DNA from: Corydoras sp. C115
Taxonomy: Eukaryota > Chordata > Actinopteri > Siluriformes > Callichthyidae
Reading direction: 5' to 3'
Length of the DNA stretch: 64,000 nt
NCBI GenBank assembly: GCA_019802505.1
Contig: JAFMOC010000059.1
Span: 1,392,001 to 1,456,000 of the forward strand
In this document: piece by piece, positions 26,352 to 39,209 of the stretch
How the letters are laid out: every line of letters starts with the position of its first letter
Position numbering within the stretch: the first letter of the stretch is position 1
Notes under the pieces: model-generated
The model's database searches: none
What the model was told of the DNA's origin: nothing
What the model saw: the letters and a program-made list of their open reading frames with translations, nothing else
Position numbers and translations under genes: made by a program

Positions 26352-28574
26352 GTTCAATCTATTTTAATTACAGAGTAAATTAGATTTGTGAATATTATAC
26401 ATTGTTAAACTTTGTAACACATGCATAAGCATTAATCTACTGTTTCTTAAATCTGTCTAATGTATGTAAATTTATCTAGGTGACATTGCTTCAAAAAGTC
26501 ACATGGTACATAAGTACTACAATATACATGTTCTTGTGAATGCTTGCACTTGGCCTCCAGACTCATGGCATTTGGGTCGTACTGTTTCAGTTTCTTCCAG
26601 ACATCTCTGTTTTAACTCAAACTAATTCATCAGTCATTTTCAATTCATCGTAACATACCTATAATCTCATGCCAGAAACCAGACGCAGACATTTTCAGAT
26701 TACATCGTTGGCCATATATTTGAAGATACACATAGTACTGACTGTAGAGTTTTGAACTTTCTTCTGATTGTTTTCTTAGATTTATGAAAAATGAATCTGA
26801 AATTTTTTTATTTGAAAATCATGTGAGTAAATTTAAAACAACATTTATAAATGTATCATGTATTATATATAAATGAAACAAATATATAAACTTTTTTTGA
26901 TTAAACTCAATTCTAATAATTAATATTATTAATATTAAATTTATCGATATGCAGGCCTTTACAACCAAAATTTGCTAAAGCCAGCATTTTACTTAACTGC
27001 TTTTTTAGATGTGATTGCTTTATGTTTAAATTGTATTAAATAATTGATATTATTAACAAATAAGCACATTAGTTTATGTATAAGCAGTTATAGTAAAAAT
27101 GTGGAATAAAAATATTTTTTAAATTAATAAACCCATTCAGATTATATTAAAAGAACACATTTTCATTTATGTTCAGTATTAATAATAAGTTTGAGCAAAC
27201 ATGTTTGCTCGTGTGTCAGAGACAAACTGAACAAGGGCAAATCATTTGTCATCCAGTATGCACCAAAAGGAAAAACTTTAAAATATTTCTATTAAAGAAA
27301 ACTATATAAAGTAACACAAACATTATTTTTGTAGGTTTTACTTGTTTTTAATACTCATCTATATTTATTTCTTTTTTATTTTTTCTTTTTTACCAGTATT
27401 TCTTTTACCTATTCTCTGTGTAGAAAGACTTACTTTGCTTCTGACATTTGTAAACAATGTTACCCCTTAAAAAGTTTTGGGTCCTATCCTCCACCCTGTG
27501 CAAGGTGCATCAACAGTCTATTTTCACACCTTTCTTTTAAACAGTGCAGATTCATTTTTCCTTTGTTTCACCAAAAAAAAAGTTTTGATCTTATTTTATG
27601 GTTCTGATTGAGGACCTAAATATCCGCTTAATAAAATCTATATTTTTTTATTTTAAGGTATCAAATATCACAGAGCCATTATGCTATTCACAAGTTCAGA
27701 TTTATCTATCACACATAAAAATGATCACATATATTTATTTGCACATGGATGATTACTTTAATCAACATACCAACATAAGGTCTGCATATTAATACATTTT
27801 ACACCAATATTGAGCTTCATGATTGCTTATGCATGTGTTATGATGTCACAATGTAGACAGCCTTCGAAAACAAGGTTGTATATCACCTAGCATAAGATAA
27901 GAGCTTAGACAGAACCAAGATTTCCAACATGTGATAGGATTCTATTTTAAATTGAAGAAAGCTGGGGTGTGCAGTTTGTGTTTGTATGTGTTTGTATCTG
28001 TTCTTGGTTTCACTGTGTGTATTTGTCTGTTTGAGGATGTGTCAGTTGATGTCATTGCTTTGCCTGGTGAAAAGATAAAAAAAAAAGTAATGAAACAGTT
28101 GTGTTGTAAATATGTATCATATTACATTTTGATCTTTCCTGTTCTAGCATCAAACTTCCAACAGTCTTTTTGAACACAGCATTGACATCATTTAGAAGCT
28201 TTGTTTTGAGTAAATTGTGTAAGTAAAAGGTCTGCTCTTTTCATTTATTTGACTGTCAGTGCAAATACACATTTTTGAATGTAGTCTGTGGTCTGTGTGT
28301 TTATTATATCGATTGCTCATCATCACAGAAAAAAGAAACTTTTCGAGGATTTCAAAGAACCTTTCTGAATCTAAACATTACAGAGAAGAGAAAAAATGGG
28401 GTTTAAAACTGGAACAACAAGAGTTCACCAACAATACAAAACAGAAACAAACACTGTTGTGTAGTTTAGTAAATGCACTATATGGACAAAAGTATTTAGA
28501 CACACCTGAAAATGACTGAATTCATGTAAACATTGTAAATTTGGTTTAAATATATTTGTATGACTGTATTACGC

Positions 28575-28944
28575 CTGGCGGCACGGTGGCTTAGTGGTTA
28601 GCACGTTCGCCTCTCAGCACTAGGGATTCCCGGTTCGAATCCCCATCTGGGTGGAGTTTCCATGTTCTTCCCGTATCTGCGTGGGTTTCCTCAGGGTTCT
28701 CCGGTTTCCTCCCACAGTCCAAAAACATGGATCAAGTCAATTGAGTTCTCTAAATTGCCCCATATAGAGTGTGTATGCGTGCGTGTCTGTGTGTGAGGGA
28801 GTGAGTGTGTGCCCTGCGATAGATTGGCGCCCTGTCCTAGGTGTATCTGCCCAGTGCCCGAAACATTCTCCCCTGGATGGGCATGGGGAACCCCACCACG
28901 ACCCTAATATAGGATAAAGCGGAAGATAATGAATGAATGAATGT
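28575..28944 (+). repeat. Mermaid-type SINE (well preserved)
   Basis: Starts CCTGGCGGCACGGTGGCTTA, B box GGTTCGAATCCCC, then CCTCCCACAGTCCAAAAACA, ATTGGCGCCCTGTCCTAGGT and a tail of AATGAATGAATG repeats. It is close in sequence to the copies inside the TCR array. Confidence 0.85.
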
Positions 28945-31120
28945 ATTACACCTTAGGGATGAACTCGATTCGAGATTGAATTCTTTCCAGACCCTCTCAT
29001 CCCAGTATCAGTGTCAGACCTCACAACTATGCTACCAAATGAAGGAGCAAAAATTCCCACAGACACAATCCAAGTGGTGAGACCTTCCAGAAAATAATAA
29101 CAGAGGTCAATGAAGTAATAACTGAGTTACCAAACATCAAGGAAGAGTCCCCTTATGAATAACATATGATCTACTTTAAACTGAATAAATAAAGAAATTC
29201 ACATTTTGATGAACAAGCTTAGTCTCGGCCTGATAAATGACCACTGGGATAGGCTTCAGTTTTTATTATTACCCATTAGAGATTAGTTCTTTAGTTCCTT
29301 TTGTCATTTTTGCACATGGAAAGTACATGAGCTGATAAGTTCGGGAGCCAGAAACAAAACTGCAATTATTTTGTTCCATGTGGTTTGGGTTTTGGGTTTC
29401 ATTAAAAATACAAATTAGGAGTTTATAGTATTTAATATTTTTGGACACAGCTGCTTTTTAAAATCATATATTTGTGTATATAACTGCCCAATACAAATCA
29501 AATTTTGCAAATGTAGCACTGTTTGATTTCCCTCTGTCTTGTACAAACTGATACAATGCATCCAGGTTCTTCATGTAGCACCAACTGTATATCTTAAAAG
29601 TAATCATATTTTTGCTTTATCAAATGGTAGCTTAATAAAACTACCTAATTTGTGTACCACTGGTCTCTATTAAACGTATTGCCGTAATCAAAACATTTCC
29701 TTAATTAGGATGAGGGTTTAATGATCAGCTAACTTAACTACATGGGATATTGCTTTTGAAAAGACTTTCGGGAAAGCCCACACCTTTTTTTGCACAGCTG
29801 CCCTCTATTTTCAGAGAAGTCCACCTGCCAGAGTTGGTGTTGCCCCCTGAAGTGCTTCCAGACTTCTGCTGAGAAAGCATCATTTTCCAGCCATTTCAAA
29901 TCTCTTTACTTACTGAGCATGGCTTCAATCACAGCTAATGAAGCTATCAGAATGAAGGGATACAGATTCACTTCAAAGTCACAGGAAGAGGCTCGACAAA
30001 TCGCGCTGATATCTGCAGGTGATTAATAGCCACCCCGATTCCTGACCGAACTTTCTGGCCTTTAGTGAGCAGATCAAAGCGTCAGCTGCTTTGCAACAAA
30101 AGAGCTTCACACCAAACATTACCTCAACATTTAATAAATTATTCCAGCAAAGATGTTTTATTTCAGTATTAGTTTATGGGTCTAATATACAGGGCATGTC
30201 ATATTTATTTCGACAACTGACCATAACCGAGTTTCAAAATCTTTTAAAATATGCACTTCTACAGCCTTCACTTATCTGGAACAGCTTTTCACATTATTGA
30301 GCAGTTGTCTTTCGGGAAACTGTCTCGTGATTAAAGGCGTATTTGCAAGGTTGGATGCTTGTGAGCCTACGTCACAGGTGAAGCTTCAGTTTAGTGTATT
30401 CAGGTTCATCCACAACAAATGATTAAACTGTCTGTCTCTTTCTTTCAATTCCCACAAAGACACAGTCAGAGGGGAAATGTACCGTTTCCAAATAGTTTTA
30501 TTTTTTCTATCCCAATTTCTATCCTCAACTAATCTCCAAAAATGTCTTTCTTTTTTTTTGTTCTAAACTCCATGAACTGGCTTTTCCATATTTATTAATT
30601 CATTCATCCATTCATTTATCTGCTTAACCACCTGCCCGGTTTGGTTTTACGGGGTCTTTCTGTAGGAAAGTCACTCTGAGATGCTCTATTGCTCAATAGA
30701 TGAATACCAGTCCATCCCAAAATCAGCCTATTGTTCATATTGATCTATTACAATATTTTTGTAATACTTACATTTTCAATTATGAAATCATTTTCTAGGT
30801 CACTAATCCAAATTACGGTCAAATCTATGTGCTGCTAACCTCTGCACGACTCTGCTGTTCCAAATTAGACATATTCATCTGCTTAGTCTGTGTCTATAAA
30901 AAATATAAATGCTATCTGTGCGTAATATGTGTTGTTATATGATTGCATGTATGCAGAGTTTAAGACTCTGTTGCTGGTAAATGGTTATTCCTGATTAATG
31001 TAAAGGTAAAGAGAATGGATGATGTGTAAAATGTTTATTAACTGTGTGATGAGAATGAATCTGCAATGGTGTGTATGTGCAGTTACTGACAAGGTGGATA
31101 TGTAAGGGGTAAGTAGCTGA

Positions 31121-31146
31121 AAAAAAAAAAATAAAAAAAAAAAAAT

Positions 31147-31236
<90 letters not shown>
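31121..31236. repeat. Poly-A plus (AT)n microsatellite
   Basis: A-rich tract (about 31121-31144) running into a perfect AT repeat (31150-31236). A further A run of about 45 bp lies at 31479-31523. Confidence 0.95.
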
Positions 31237-31240
<4 letters not shown>

Positions 31241-31474
31241 TGTAGATGCTGATAGTGTAGTTAGAGTTGGTTACTGTGTATTGGTATGCTGAGTTGAATA
31301 AGATAAGATAAAACTTTATTGTCCCACCATTTGAAATTCATTTAGTCACAGCAGGAAAGGGACAGTATATTATAGTTTATAAGTATTACATTATATGTTA
31401 TAGAGTCCATTGCTCGTGTGGTAGGTAAAGTTACTGATAGCACTGAAGCGAGGGTATCAAAAGGAGGGCTGTAA

Positions 31475-31524
<50 letters not shown>

Positions 31525-33186
31525 GCTTCCAGGCAGCTGCCTTACATCTGTACCAACACATGTGGCATTTGGGAGTTCAAAAGAAATTTTATAATGATGC
31601 AGCTGTTAAGAACCTGCTGGTTAGGTACTTGTAAGTGTAGGTGTGCAAATATTAAGGTGCCAAAACAGTTCCCCAATGGCACATTTAGCAATTATTATTA
31701 GTAGTAGTATTGGCCTTATTAACCTTCTATGCACACAAGTAAATTTACCTGCTTTTTTTTCGTTGCCTTTTTCCATCATTACTAACATTACTGTTCTTTT
31801 TAATGAATAAGTATTGTTGTTGTTTTTATTATTATTATTATGCATTTTACATATTTTATTGTGGTTGTTTGGTCTGTGATTTACTCACACAACATGGATT
31901 TTGATTTGATTCCTTCCTAAAGCCGAGCATAAGAAATGTTTCATTAGGAAAGTCATGATTCATAGTCCACACTAATTTAAATAATTATTGGATTGATTAT
32001 TGCATGCGGCTGTGACCTTGCTGCAGTTAACTTTTGGGTTTGCTGTCTGAGCAGTGAGCCTGGGTTTATTCTGTGTGGTGTCTAAGGGCTGAGTTTATCC
32101 CAGGACATATTAAATGAAATATATATAAAGAAAGAGAGAAAGAGCATTACATTAGATGAAACAGCGGGGGAGTTATGCAGATAAGGTCTTAAGGAAGGAG
32201 CATGAACATGCGACATCGAAGGCTTACCTTAGCAGAGGAACACACTGTGCATAGTTATTGGGTTTGATGTGCAGCTTGTCTCTCTAGACCATCACCTGTT
32301 CTCCATGTCATAAGGTCACCTGTTAAAAGGTCAGTCGTTCAGGTCAAAGATCAAATGTCAGGGCCCCACAAATAATAACGTATCTTGCACTATTTAGAAT
32401 TTCAAATTATATTTCATCTTTTATGTCTACGTTAACCACATATGACAAAATTGTATCACTTTATTTATTTTTAAAATAAGACGATATCATCGAAACAATG
32501 CTCAGTTTTCAAATTTGCAAAGTTTTCCCAAATTTTCGCAACATCTGTTTTCTATTTCACTCTGTATTAGCACTGATTGAGGTTTGATTTCCTCCGAACT
32601 GAACGCCTTCTCCCAGAATTGGCTGTTCCAAATGCCTGGAAATGTTCCATTCCACACATTTCTTATCGCTTATTATGGTGGTAAACGTGTCCTGTGAGAC
32701 GAAGCCAGGCTTATTGTCTGTGTTCACTGCTTTTATAAGACCAGCTGAGTTGAGTTTCTTTACGGCTCTGTAAAATTGAAGATCTGTTCACTTGAAACAT
32801 ATTTTCATAAAAATTCTGCTTTACTGGCTTTGACATCAGGAGGAACAATTGATTTGACATTTAGTATAGCATTAGTATAAAGATAAATAATTATGTCAGT
32901 ACACTATAAAGCTTTCAGTATGGCAATAGATATGTTTAAAAAACATTTTGGTTATGTGGACAAGATAAAGCCTCTAGTTATTTAATGGTTTTTGAAACCA
33001 CTGGGACATTTTGTAAAATGCAGAATAATAAAAAATGTGGTTTGTTAAATGTGTTTCACCACAGAAAAGACCGGTATTGTTTTTACTGACCAACTGGTAA
33101 AAATTTAACTGACCATTGTGTTTTGTAAATATAAACCAATTTCAAATTTGATGACTGTAACCCCATTCAAAACTTTTGGGACAAAG

Positions 33187-33700
33187 TTCCAGGTTTGAAT
33201 TCTCATCTGGGTGTAGTTTCCATGTTCTCGTGGTATCCTCATGGATTTTCCCTAGGTTCTCCAGTGTACTTTCACAATCCCAAAACCATGGATTCAAGCT
33301 GAATTGGGTGCTTTAAATTGGCCCTATGTAAATTGCCCCTATATAGTGTGTGTAAGTGGGTGCCTGCCCAGCACTGGATTGGCACATTGTCCTTGGTGTA
33401 TACCCAGCATACAAAATGTTTTCCCCTGGATGGGCATGGAAACACTTCTGTTGTAACATGAGCGAAATTAACTCTGCTATTGTTTGATGTATTAAAATTG
33501 TGCAAGTCAAATATTATATTTAGAATGACACTGTGTTGTAGTAGTAGCTTGTCCACCTATCTGGGAATTCAGGTTTGAACCTTAATCTGGGTACAGTTTC
33601 CATGTTCGCCCCATGTCTTTTAGACTTCCACAGTCTAAAAACATGGATTCAAGGTGAATTAGCTGCTCTAAATTGCTCTAAATTAAAGATAATGGATGAA
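33187..33700 (+). repeat. Two degenerate Mermaid-type SINE copies
   Basis: The first copy (about 33187-33460) has CAGGTTTGAATTCTCATCTGG, AATTGCCCCTATATAGTGTG and CCCCTGGATGGGCATGG. The second (about 33541-33700) has CAGGTTTGAACCTTAATCTGG and a truncated body. They are in tandem in the same orientation. Confidence 0.65.
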
Positions 33701-34424
33701 TGGAATATCACATTTACATTTTAGTCATTTAGCAGACAAGTTTATTTAAAGTGACTAACAAATAAGAGAATAACACAAGTCAGTAGTTAAGTGGAAACCA
33801 GCTACACCTTACATTATATAAATATTTTGCCCTATTGTAACTTTTTTTTTTGCTAGTGTTTTGCTGAAACTAAAGTGAAATAATGTTGTATCTGAAAACA
33901 TCGGAAACACATCCTTTCTGGCAGTCAAGCAAAATTCTTCAAAAAAATCACATTATTTTGTTAATTAACAATAATTTGCAACTGCAATGTGTCACAGCTT
34001 TAAACATGATTGTAAAAATAAGTAAAAGCTTCCAGTGACACAATATGTTAAAGCCTTGTAAGGTTATACACTACTAGTTAAAGTATATATGCTGAGGTCT
34101 TCAGTGTGGTTATGTGTATAAGTGAGACCCCTGCTGGCATCATGAAAGAAGAAGCCATGTTTCTTTTTATAAAGTCAGATCCAGAGAAGAAAGAGATGTT
34201 ACTACACATAGCCAAATGTTTGTGGGCAGATGAACATCACATCCATATGTGCTCCTTGAACATCTCATTCAAACTGTTTACATTAGTTTGGACTTTCACT
34301 CATTGCTGTCACAACAGCCTTCACAATTTACCCCAAATAGTTACACCACTATTAAAATGCTGCTACTTAGATGTTACAACAACAATTGTGTTTTTGTCAT
34401 AAGAACATAGAATTACAAACATTT

Positions 34425-34910
34425 TAAAGTTTTAAAAGTTTGGACATGGCCCCTTCTTGCTCCATAGTCTATTTCCTCCACTTTCCATATAGATGGACTT
34501 TGTAGTTTTACAATAACAGACTCCAGTCCCTCTGTTTAATTTGTTTTTGTTAGTTCCCTGTCGGTTCTCTGTGCTCTATTGGTCAGGACCATTACAGAAC
34601 AGGTATCATTTGGGTGGTGGTTTGTCAGTTCTGCAATGACACTGATGGAATGAGGGGGGTTTTAGTGCAGCAGTGCTGCTGGAGTTTAATTTAAACACCT
34701 CAGTGACACTGCTGGGATAGATATAATGCACCCACCAAATAATACCTGCTCTTTGGTGGTACTATTGGGGTCATGACCATTAGAGAACAGAGTAAATGGG
34801 TACATGTACCGTAGTCTACAAACAGATGGACTACAATCTGGAATTATAGAAAGTCCATCTTTACAGTAAGTGGAACTGAGAACATGGACAATAAGTCGAG
34901 CAAAAATAAA
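34425..34910. mobile_element. Palindromic MITE
   Basis: Arms contain TATAGATGGACTTTGTAGTTTTAC and, near the right end, AGAAAGTCCATCTTTACAGTAAG. The interior contains CAGTGACACTGCTGGGATAG. Same family as 10975-11455. Confidence 0.65.
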
Positions 34911-37164
34911 TTTGCAACTTTTTGTTTTTAAGGCTTCAATAAATGCTGGATCACATTCAGTCTATAAGATTTTGTCCTTAGAATTATTTTTATGCCCACT
35001 ATACTATATGATACTACACTATACTATACTACACAAAAGGCTCAGTATCTGTTATATAGATGAACCTTGTACTTACTGCCTTTCCAGTTTAATACTGCAT
35101 TGACACAATATTGTATTGTAAAAAAAAGAGCTTTATAAATCAATTTAAATTCCAAATATTAATATATAACAAATAAAGACGTTACACAGCATTTGTTTTT
35201 CTGATGAATGCAAAAACAATTTGGAAGGTTCAATTCCACAATTGCACTGTCTGGCATTAAAGTATTTGTTTCTTGTATAAAAGTGCATGAAGTGTTTTCA
35301 CAGAAGATCAAATGTGCAAAGCTGTGTACAAACATTTGAGTCATTTCTCATTGCCAAGCCAATCAATCTTGAATCCAATGTGCTTACAGCATGTGATCCT
35401 GCAACAATAAGAGCTGAAACATAACAGATCCTTTTTAGTTTTCTTGTTTCCATCTGTTTGATCTGTATTCGATAAGGCAAGGATGGGTACACGAGAACAA
35501 CGTAATGGAACATGGTGTCCAATAGATGCAGCATGAGATCATAAGGCGTAAAACTCGAATAAGCCAAGAGGTTAGCTGTGATCCATTTGCTGAGAGTAAC
35601 AGAATCTTAAGCAGAGCAGGTTCTACATCGATTACCGATGTATGTTAAAGTTATTGTATATGTAAGTTTTTGAAATTAACATTTTATGGTCGCTCAAACT
35701 GCAAGAAGTCAAATTCAGACAAGTTTCAGCAACTGAAACCAACACAGAGTCAGCTCTTTAGTACAAACAACCTCTATAAAACTCCTAAACCAAGACATCA
35801 GTGTAGCTAGACTAGCCAGCTAGAACATCCCAATAGACCTGCATATCTCAAATCCTCTGAAACCCACAAACCAGGACAATAAACATGTAGATTTAACATG
35901 CCAAGCTGTATCAGTCCGAATCAGCAGAACCACTGCAACAGGTATCTTCATTTTGATTAATCCACCATAACTAACATTGTCTGTTATGAGGTAGGTCATG
36001 AAGGCCATCCAGTGGCATCCATTAAATGGTTGTGATCCTGTGTTTTGGGTCTAGTTTAGACATTTTTGAAATAATTTCTCTCCAGCGCTCTGCTCAAATG
36101 TTTTCCTTCTGTTTCTGCCGAGCCAGCTACCTGTTAACTTCAAGATATCCAGCCAACCTCATAGTTTATCCTGCCAAAGGTTAGGCATTATTACACCTAC
36201 ACACTTCTGTTTTCTTTGTCTCAATAGTGATGTCTGGCCAATTTTATTTCCCTAGGTGTGAAAAGCCAGAAAGCTGATCACAGAATCAGCTAGTCAATCT
36301 TGATTCCAGCAGATCCTCAAATCCTCCTGTCAAATAATGGAACTCTGAATGAAACCACAGCTGACATGAGGGAAATTTATTTCAACATGCCGCCGTAAGA
36401 TCATTAAACATGAAAATCACAGTTGATTAGGGAGCTTAGCTGCACCAGCCCTCCTGAGAGAAATGGTAAGCTACAAGTTTGTTGCGTGATCAAGTCACGT
36501 GTGTTATATGCCGGAGGTATTACCTGGAACTCAGAGGGCACATTTAGGGCACTTTGCTTTTATAGCATTTCACTCAGCTTTTTACTGCTGTGGCTTTTTT
36601 TTTGCCCACTTGTGATGTGGTCTTTGTGTAGGAATGCCTGTTTTTTTTTTCCCCCCCGAATCATTATCCACACACATTTCAACTGCCCTTTTGTACTGGC
36701 CTTGCATGAGAACCCTAAACTCTAGTAAGTAAGTGTGATTGAAAATTCTCATATATCGTAAAAAAACAATTCTTTGTTCATTTGCTGTCTCATGGAGCGA
36801 ATGGGAGAAAACATCTATGAACAGAAACTGACTCACTAAGCTTTGTAATCTTGCAATTCATCAGTAAGTATGAGTTCCACAAAATACAAGCAAATCCTGG
36901 AAGCAAAATGTCAAACCATCTGTTAAAAGGCTAAAGCTACAAAAAAATTGGCTACAACAATGGGGTAATGATCCAAAACATTCCTAAAAAACCACCATGG
37001 ACTACCTGAAGAAACACACAAAAGCTTTTAGATTGCTTTTAAAAGTCCCCCGACCAAATCATATATTTGTGAAAGGATCCAAAACGAATATATAAATACT
37101 TTAGAGTGACAATTTAGAGTGATAAACCTTGTAAAAAAATGATTAAGGTTTAATTGTAGCTACA

Positions 37165-37166
37165 GA

Positions 37167-37238
<72 letters not shown>
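37165..37238. repeat. (GA)n microsatellite
   Basis: About 74 bp of near-perfect GA repeat in the spacer upstream of the hexose transporter gene. Confidence 0.97.
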
Positions 37239-37240
<2 letters not shown>

Positions 37241-37545
37241 TCTAGAGAAAGCGCTTTTATTGCTTTCACCACTAAGATTGTTTTGCTTTTAACTAGTACT
37301 GCCCTTAATCTGTACCCCGATACCTTAATTATTTAAAATGTCACTTGTAAATTTGCATTTAGAACATTTGTAAATTACTCTGATTAATAACACACATCTG
37401 CAGAAGCATTAACGCCCCTTTCGTTCTGAGACTTAAATAACTGATATCATTTGCACTTTTATAAAGAAAAGAAGACTAAAGTATTTGAATATAGAAATAC
37501 ACGTTAATGAGTTTGCAAGATGCTGGACCCAACTGCAGCGTTTGG

Positions 37546-37564
37546 CCCCCACTAGGGGCCAGTG
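37546..37564 (+). promoter_or_regulatory. CTCF-like motif
   Basis: CCCCCACTAGGGGCCAGTG resembles the CTCF core (CCACNAGGGGGC). It lies upstream of the transporter gene. Assignment rests on motif resemblance only. Confidence 0.35.
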
Positions 37565-37945
37565 TCAACAACAAATTCATTTAAATTATTTAGGGATTTT
37601 AAGGCACCATGCAGGTTATTCTGTGGCTGCCCTGCCACCAATCCTTAGGAAACATGACCATAATAAAGCATGTCTGAAGCAATAGATGCTTAATTAATAA
37701 ATCAGGTTTTGGTGACATCAGTCCGCTGGATGTAAAGACTTAAATCATACGTAAAAAATTGTAAGTCTGTTTTGCACATGGGCCATTACTGTTTTGAGTT
37801 TAGCCATGTAAATAAACCTGAAAATAGCAAAGTAAAATCATGGTCATGATGTGCAGATTTCCGTGATGAAAGGAAGCATTCTTTAAGAACCTGAACCACC
37901 CTTGACCGTCTGCCCACTGTGGACCCATTGCTGCCATTCTTTCAG

Positions 37946-38185
37946 ACTCGGCTCAAATTCAGCACACTGGTGTGATTTCACCATGGAGCACATGGAATCG
38001 TCGTACAGTACAGATGAACGCGCATGCCAGAGGGATGTCACACAAATTGGGGTGGGGTACAGAACGAACAGTGGAAGATGTGAACAAGTGTTACTTCATG
38101 GATAAAGTGTACATACGCAAAAGTGCCAAGGAAAAGTGCCTATTGGATAAACCAGTAAAGCAGATTTGTGATAATCAAACTTCAG
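37946..38185 (+). other. Exon-like block of unknown gene or transporter 5' leader
   Basis: A 240-nt block is bounded by a good acceptor (TTCTTTCAG) and a good donor (CTTCAG|GTAAGG). One frame is open throughout and encodes about 79 residues, including ISPWSTWNRR and a cysteine- and lysine-containing stretch ending ICDNQTS. The phase matches the next block 38684-38725, but that joint frame is not the transporter frame. In the transporter frame the ATG at 38711 is preceded by an in-frame TAA. So the block may be a 5' untranslated exon of the transporter, an exon of an unrecognised gene, or chance. An A-rich run follows at 38218-38266. Confidence 0.35.
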
Positions 38186-38710
38186 GTAAGGGACTAAATG
38201 TTATTCTTCAAGAAGAAAAAAGAAAAGAAAAAAAAAGGAAAAAAAAAAAAAAAAAAAAAAAAAAAACAGACTAACATTGTACGATCTTAAATACTGTATC
38301 ATGATAAACATCAGGCAGGATGCAAGTCCCAAGTAAGATCAAAGAAGTGATAAAGGCAGATTTTGAGATACACAGTTAACATTGAAATAAAGAAGCAGAG
38401 TAGTATAGTTGTAATACAAGTAAAGTTGTATTAAAATATTCCTGAAAATTTCTAATGTTGTAGCAAGTCATTTTAAAGTTAACATTTATGTTTTTCATTA
38501 TTATTATTGTTGTTATTATTGCTTAGTCCAACTAACATTTGTTAACTCCATATTACTTTAGCTTCTCTAACCTTGACGCAGATACAAAATTATGGACTTG
38601 TCACTTTAAGGAGCTGCCAGACTGTAACTGGTAATACAAGCTCTAAAGTAAATAATATAAAAACATCTTATCTGATTTCTCAGGTGATCAAATACTTATA
38701 TTAAAGGCTG

Positions 38711-39169
38711 ATGGCAGTCAGAGAGGTAAGGTTTATTCTCCATTTTCTGTATAATCATTTCTTTTGCATAATGTGCACAGAATTTTATAAATGGTAGTAT
38801 TTGTTGAGTATAAGACAGCAGTGTCATGTTAATAATTGAAACAAATCAATTTCTGAACAGAGGTTCAAAAAGCTGAAATAATCAAGTTTCATTAAGTTTA
38901 ATTCTTAAGGTCAAGAAACAAAAGTTGCTTAAATTGTAAACAGAAACACTGTAATAAAAATCAGAAAACTACAGGATGATTTGTCATAATCACAGAGTTT
39001 AATAAACCTCCAGATTAAGAGAGGTGCACATGTGTGTGTATGTTCAGAGCCAGCTGACTGTCACGCTATTAACCGCCGTGGTGGCTGCAGTGTTCGGCTC
39101 ACTGCAGATTGGATACCACACCGGCAATGTCAACTCTCCAGCCAGAGTGAGTTGCTACCCCTCAACAAA

Positions 39170-39209
<40 letters not shown>

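Larger units (their letters stand above)
14769..37900. other. Gene-poor spacer (or SMOC1 terminal intron and 3' flank)
   Basis: About 23 kb in which I see no coding exon I can support. All open frames are short, lack domains and lie in AT-rich or repeat sequence. It holds the mobile elements and microsatellites listed separately. Some patches are less AT-rich and non-repetitive (about 18420-18800, 29790-30030, 32580-32720) and could be conserved non-coding elements, but this cannot be judged without alignment. Confidence 0.6.

Noticed and set aside
29790..30026. 78-codon open frame in the spacer as a gene
   Set aside because: No domain, no convincing splice partners; at most a conserved non-coding candidate.
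34106..34402. 98-codon open frame next to a palindromic MITE
   Set aside because: No recognisable domain, AT-rich codon use, and it lies close to mobile-element sequence.
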